A stretch of 8,073 nucleotides of DNA, taken from assembly GCA_024762625.1 (NCBI GenBank), contig JANTHA010000094.1, positions 1 through 8,073 of the forward strand, in the 5' to 3' direction. Made by a program: the position numbers and the translations under genes. Of this stretch, positions 6,626-8,073 are shown in pieces; positions within the stretch are counted from its first letter, which is position 1, and each line of letters begins with the position of its first letter. The stretch is from Thiotrichaceae bacterium. GTDB taxonomy: Bacteria; Pseudomonadota; Gammaproteobacteria; Thiotrichales; Thiotrichaceae. Below the pieces are notes generated by a model that saw only the letters and a program-made list of their open reading frames with translations, did no database searches and had not been told where the DNA came from.

Positions 6626-7504
6626 ATGATGAATAAGTTGAATAAGTTGAATAAGTTGAATAAGTTAAATAAGTTGAATAAGTTGAATAAGTTGAATAAA
6701 AAACTTTTGGCGGCTTCGATGAGCGCAATCTTAACAGGCGTGCTGTCAAGCGGATTGGCTTACGCAGAATTCAAGCCTGTAAACAAATCCCTGGATGTGG
6801 CGGATACAAGCACGGCAGCGGATAAGACAGGCAAGGAAAACGACGCCGATAACACGCTGGAAAAGCTGAAAAAACGACTTAAAGCGATTTTTCGCAGTGA
6901 ACCTGACCAAATATCGGAAAGTAAAATTCCCAATCTGTATCAGGTTATGTATGGCACTGAAGTGGTTTATGTTTCTGCTGATGGAAAATATTTTATCGCG
7001 GGCGACATGATTAATCTGGATACGCGAGAGAATGAGACGGAAATAGCCAAGCGCTCAATCCGCAAAAACCTGTTGAATAAACAGGATAACAAACCGGTGG
7101 TATTCAAGGCCAAGGATGAAAAGGAAGTGCTTACCGTGTTTACGGATATTGACTGTCCTTACTGCGCCAAACTGCATCGCGAAGTGCCGGAATTGAATGA
7201 AAAGGGCATTACGGTCAAATATCTGATGTTTCCTCGCGCAGGCATTGGTTCACAATCATTCAAGAAGGCTGTGAATATGTGGTGTGCAGACGATCAACAG
7301 CAGGCGATGACGGACGCCAAGGCGCGCAAGCCGATCCCGGACAAAAACTGTGATAATCCTATCAAGGCGCAGTACCAGTTGGGACAGGAGCTTGGCGTGA
7401 CAGGAACGCCCGCCCTGATTACTTCTAGCGGCAAACTGATTCCGGGTTACGTACCGGCAGATAGATTAAAGGCCATGCTGGATAAAGATTCCGCTGAGAA
7501 ATAA
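6626..7504 (+). CDS. dsbC: Thiol:disulfide interchange protein DsbC with repeat-expanded signal peptide
   Basis: DsbC is a periplasmic dimeric disulfide isomerase/chaperone kept reduced by DsbD. The thioredoxin-like domain carries CPYC (Cys177-Cys180), a second Cys pair (220, 242) and cis-Pro262 in GTPA. The spacings 177-220 (43), 220-242 (22) and 177-262 (85) equal those of E. coli DsbC as I recall it, whose active site is CGYC; CPYC is seen in DsbG. The second Cys pair and the xerD neighbour favour DsbC. The dimerisation domain begins near KIPNLYQVMYG (100-110). At 292 residues it is about 55 longer than the E. coli precursor. The excess is (NKL)7-NKK (3-26) ahead of a normal signal-peptide core (LLAASMSAILTGVLSSGLAYA, cleavage predicted after Ala47) and a polar, charged stretch at about 54-97. 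Two adjacent ATGs are possible starts; the hydrophobic core needs the basic residues upstream of it. Confidence 0.9.
   Translation: MMNKLNKLNKLNKLNKLNKLNKLNKKLLAASMSAILTGVLSSGLAYAEFKPVNKSLDVADTSTAADKTGKENDADNTLEKLKKRLKAIFRSEPDQISESKIPNLYQVMYGTEVVYVSADGKYFIAGDMINLDTRENETEIAKRSIRKNLLNKQDNKPVVFKAKDEKEVLTVFTDIDCPYCAKLHREVPELNEKGITVKYLMFPRAGIGSQSFKKAVNMWCADDQQQAMTDAKARKPIPDKNCDNPIKAQYQLGQELGVTGTPALITSSGKLIPGYVPADRLKAMLDKDSAEK
6632..6694 (+). repeat. Seven near-perfect 9-bp repeats (aataagttg) in dsbC
   Basis: Seven consecutive copies of aataagttg begin one codon after the second ATG. Only the fourth differs, ending tta instead of ttg. A partial eighth unit, aataaa, follows. Each encodes Asn-Lys-Leu, so gain or loss of a unit adds or removes one positive charge without shifting the frame. 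Such near-identity over 63 bp indicates recent expansion by replication slippage. Confidence 0.97.
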
Positions 7505-7506
7505 GT

Positions 7507-7534
7507 TTGAAACCAGATGATGGGGCGGTATAAT
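7507..7534 (+). promoter_or_regulatory. Sigma-70 promoter of the gcvT riboswitch transcript
   Basis: TTGAAA (7507-7512, five of six to consensus) is followed after 16 bp by a perfect TATAAT (7529-7534). It begins two bases after the dsbC stop codon. Transcription would start near 7541, right at the leader strand of the riboswitch, which supports the assignment. Confidence 0.8.
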
Positions 7535-7550
7535 CAAACAATTCAGTGAT

Positions 7551-7650
7551 ATCTCTCGCAGGAGAGTCTCCTTGACTTTAATATCGTGTTGAGGACGCCG
7601 AAGACGCAAATCCGCCCGGAAACGCTCAGGCAACAGGACTGCGAAGAGAT
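7551..7650 (+). promoter_or_regulatory. Glycine riboswitch, aptamer I
   Basis: This is the first of two glycine-binding domains in the gcvT leader. P1 pairs ATCTCTCGCA (7551-7560) with TGCGA-a-GAGAT (7640-7650), ten pairs and one bulged A. The conserved core follows in order: GGAGAG (7561-7566), CCGAAG (7598-7603), GCAA (7606-7609), CTCAGG (7625-7630), GGAC (7636-7639). Upstream, TCAG (7543-7546) can pair with CTGA (7652-7655) in the inter-aptamer linker. This matches the leader-linker helix and kink-turn known in tandem glycine riboswitches. A small hairpin arm, TCC-GCCC-GGA (7611-7620), occupies the variable position after GCAA. Confidence 0.9.
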
Positions 7651-7655
7651 GCTGA

Positions 7656-7781
7656 CTCTGGAGAGCGAAACTGCTATTTAACCACGCAGATTTCCACCGA
7701 AGGGTTTAAGCCAGCTACTTAAAATCCATAACGATTAGGGTGATTAAGCGGTTGGGGAATCTCTCAGGTAACCGGACAGAG
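7656..7781 (+). promoter_or_regulatory. Glycine riboswitch, aptamer II, with a long variable arm
   Basis: P1 pairs CTCTG (7656-7660) with CAGAG (7777-7781), and P2 pairs GAGAG (7661-7665) with CTCTC (7761-7765). Core blocks CCGAAGG (7697-7703), CTCTCAGGTAA (7761-7771) and GGACAGAG (7774-7781) are conserved. CTGC (7671-7674) and GCAG (7686-7689) form an internal hairpin. The region between CCGAAGG and CTCTCAGG is 57 nt and can fold into an arm (CTTAA/TTAAG, 7718-7722 with 7744-7748, and AATC/GATT above it). This is longer than in the V. cholerae riboswitch as I recall it, and the usual GCAA after CCGAAGG is not seen. Confidence 0.88.
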
Positions 7782-7819
7782 GGGCGGCAGGTAATTTAAC
7801 GACCTGCCGCCCTTTTTTT
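7782..7819 (+). terminator. Intrinsic terminator in the gcvT leader
   Basis: GGGCGGCAGGT (7782-7792) pairs perfectly over 11 bp with ACCTGCCGCCC (7802-7812) across a 9-nt loop and is followed by seven T. It begins at the base directly after aptamer II P1 and ends 23 bp before the gcvT ATG. It is the likely expression platform: transcription stops without glycine and reads through when glycine is bound, as known for gcv-linked glycine switches. Confidence 0.93.
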
Positions 7820-7842
7820 ATGGATTAAGTAAGGAAAAAGCC

Positions 7843-8073
7843 ATGTCCGAACAGCAAACCACACAAGTTACAGATCAGAATATAGAAAATATAGAAAACA
7901 CAGATACTGTCCAGGCGCCTCAGCATACCCCGCTTTATGAAAAACACCTCGAATCCAATGGTAAAATGGTCGATTTTGCCGGTTGGAAAATGCCAATTAA
8001 CTACGGTTCGCAGCTAAAAGAACACAAACAGGTGCGAGAAGATGCGGGTATGTTCGATGTTTCGCACATGGTC
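7843..8073 (+). CDS. gcvT: Glycine cleavage system T protein (aminomethyltransferase), N-terminal part
   Basis: GcvT takes the aminomethyl group from lipoylated H protein to tetrahydrofolate, releasing ammonia and making 5,10-methylene-THF. Only the first 77 codons are in the window. After a non-conserved start, [28 protein letters not shown] (29-56) and the [12 protein letters not shown] block (65-76) match the T-protein N-terminus closely. AAGGA lies 7 bp before the ATG. The protein has about 28 extra residues before TPLYEKH, rich in Gln, Asn, Thr and Asp, including NIE-NIE-NTD. No better start codon lies between this ATG and the conserved region, so the extension is probably translated. 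The gene is under the glycine riboswitch and terminator just upstream. Confidence 0.95.
   Translation, partial: MSEQQTTQVTDQNIENIENTDTVQAPQHTPLYEKHLESNGKMVDFAGWKMPINYGSQLKEHKQVREDAGMFDVSHMV
7879..7905 (+). repeat. Three 9-bp units in the 5' end of gcvT
   Basis: aatatagaa occurs twice in tandem (7879-7887, 7888-7896), followed by the related aacacagat (7897-7905). They encode NIE, NIE, NTD within the non-conserved N-terminal extension. It is short, but the period and frame match the arrays in murU, the ycgN-like gene and dsbC. Confidence 0.7.

Noticed and set aside
6632..6694. CRISPR-like array
   Set aside because: The 9-bp units are directly adjacent with no spacers and are in frame within a gene.
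6489..6749. Minus-strand open frame with Ser-Thr-Tyr repeats opposite dsbC
   Set aside because: It is the reverse reading of the (aataagttg)7 array and the 12-bp repeats, has no family resemblance, and the opposite frame encodes a convincing DsbC.
6626..7504. DsbG instead of DsbC, because of CPYC
   Set aside because: The second cysteine pair at DsbC spacing and the xerD-dsbC gene order favour DsbC.

Overview
The window looks like a gammaproteobacterial chromosome segment of moderate GC. The evidence is a type II citrate synthase, an amgK-murU peptidoglycan-recycling pair, a YcgN-family protein next to Hsp15, the xerD-dsbC order seen in many gammaproteobacteria, and a tandem glycine riboswitch ahead of gcvT. 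I cannot name a genus. There are no rRNA or tRNA genes, insertion sequences, CRISPR arrays or phage genes, so this is core chromosome.

Layout. Positions 1-409 hold the end of a small membrane protein with a PGPGW-like LPGQG motif (+ strand). It meets, tail to tail and with a 28-bp overlap, a leftward block: amgK and murU (4-bp overlap), preceded by gltA and a 69-residue DUF2892 membrane protein just downstream of gltA. A divergent intergenic region near 3760-3861 separates gltA from a rightward cluster: a predicted lipoprotein of unknown function, a YcgN-like cysteine-cluster protein and hslR. These three lie 6 bp apart or overlap. Next come xerD and dsbC. A strong promoter just after the dsbC stop codon drives a tandem glycine riboswitch and an intrinsic terminator, followed by the start of gcvT, which runs off the window.

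Functions. AmgK phosphorylates recycled N-acetylmuramate and MurU converts the product to UDP-MurNAc, bypassing part of de novo UDP-MurNAc synthesis. GltA feeds the TCA cycle, Hsp15 rescues stalled 50S-nascent chain complexes, XerD resolves chromosome dimers with XerC, DsbC isomerises periplasmic disulfides, and GcvT degrades glycine under glycine-sensing control.

The most notable signal crosses gene boundaries. Four conserved housekeeping genes (murU, the ycgN-like gene, dsbC and gcvT) each carry an in-frame low-complexity stretch with a 9-bp, three-codon period, placed where the protein family tolerates extra length. The clearest is seven near-identical copies of aataagttg at the start of dsbC, encoding (Asn-Lys-Leu)7 in the signal peptide n-region. 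The others are degenerate (Asp/Asn/Ala in MurU, Glu-rich in YcgN, Asn-Ile-Glu in GcvT). A second, decayed stretch lies just after the DsbC signal peptide. This suggests a lineage-specific tendency to expand three-codon units inside genes while keeping the reading frame. I did not find a new multi-gene defence or metabolic system.
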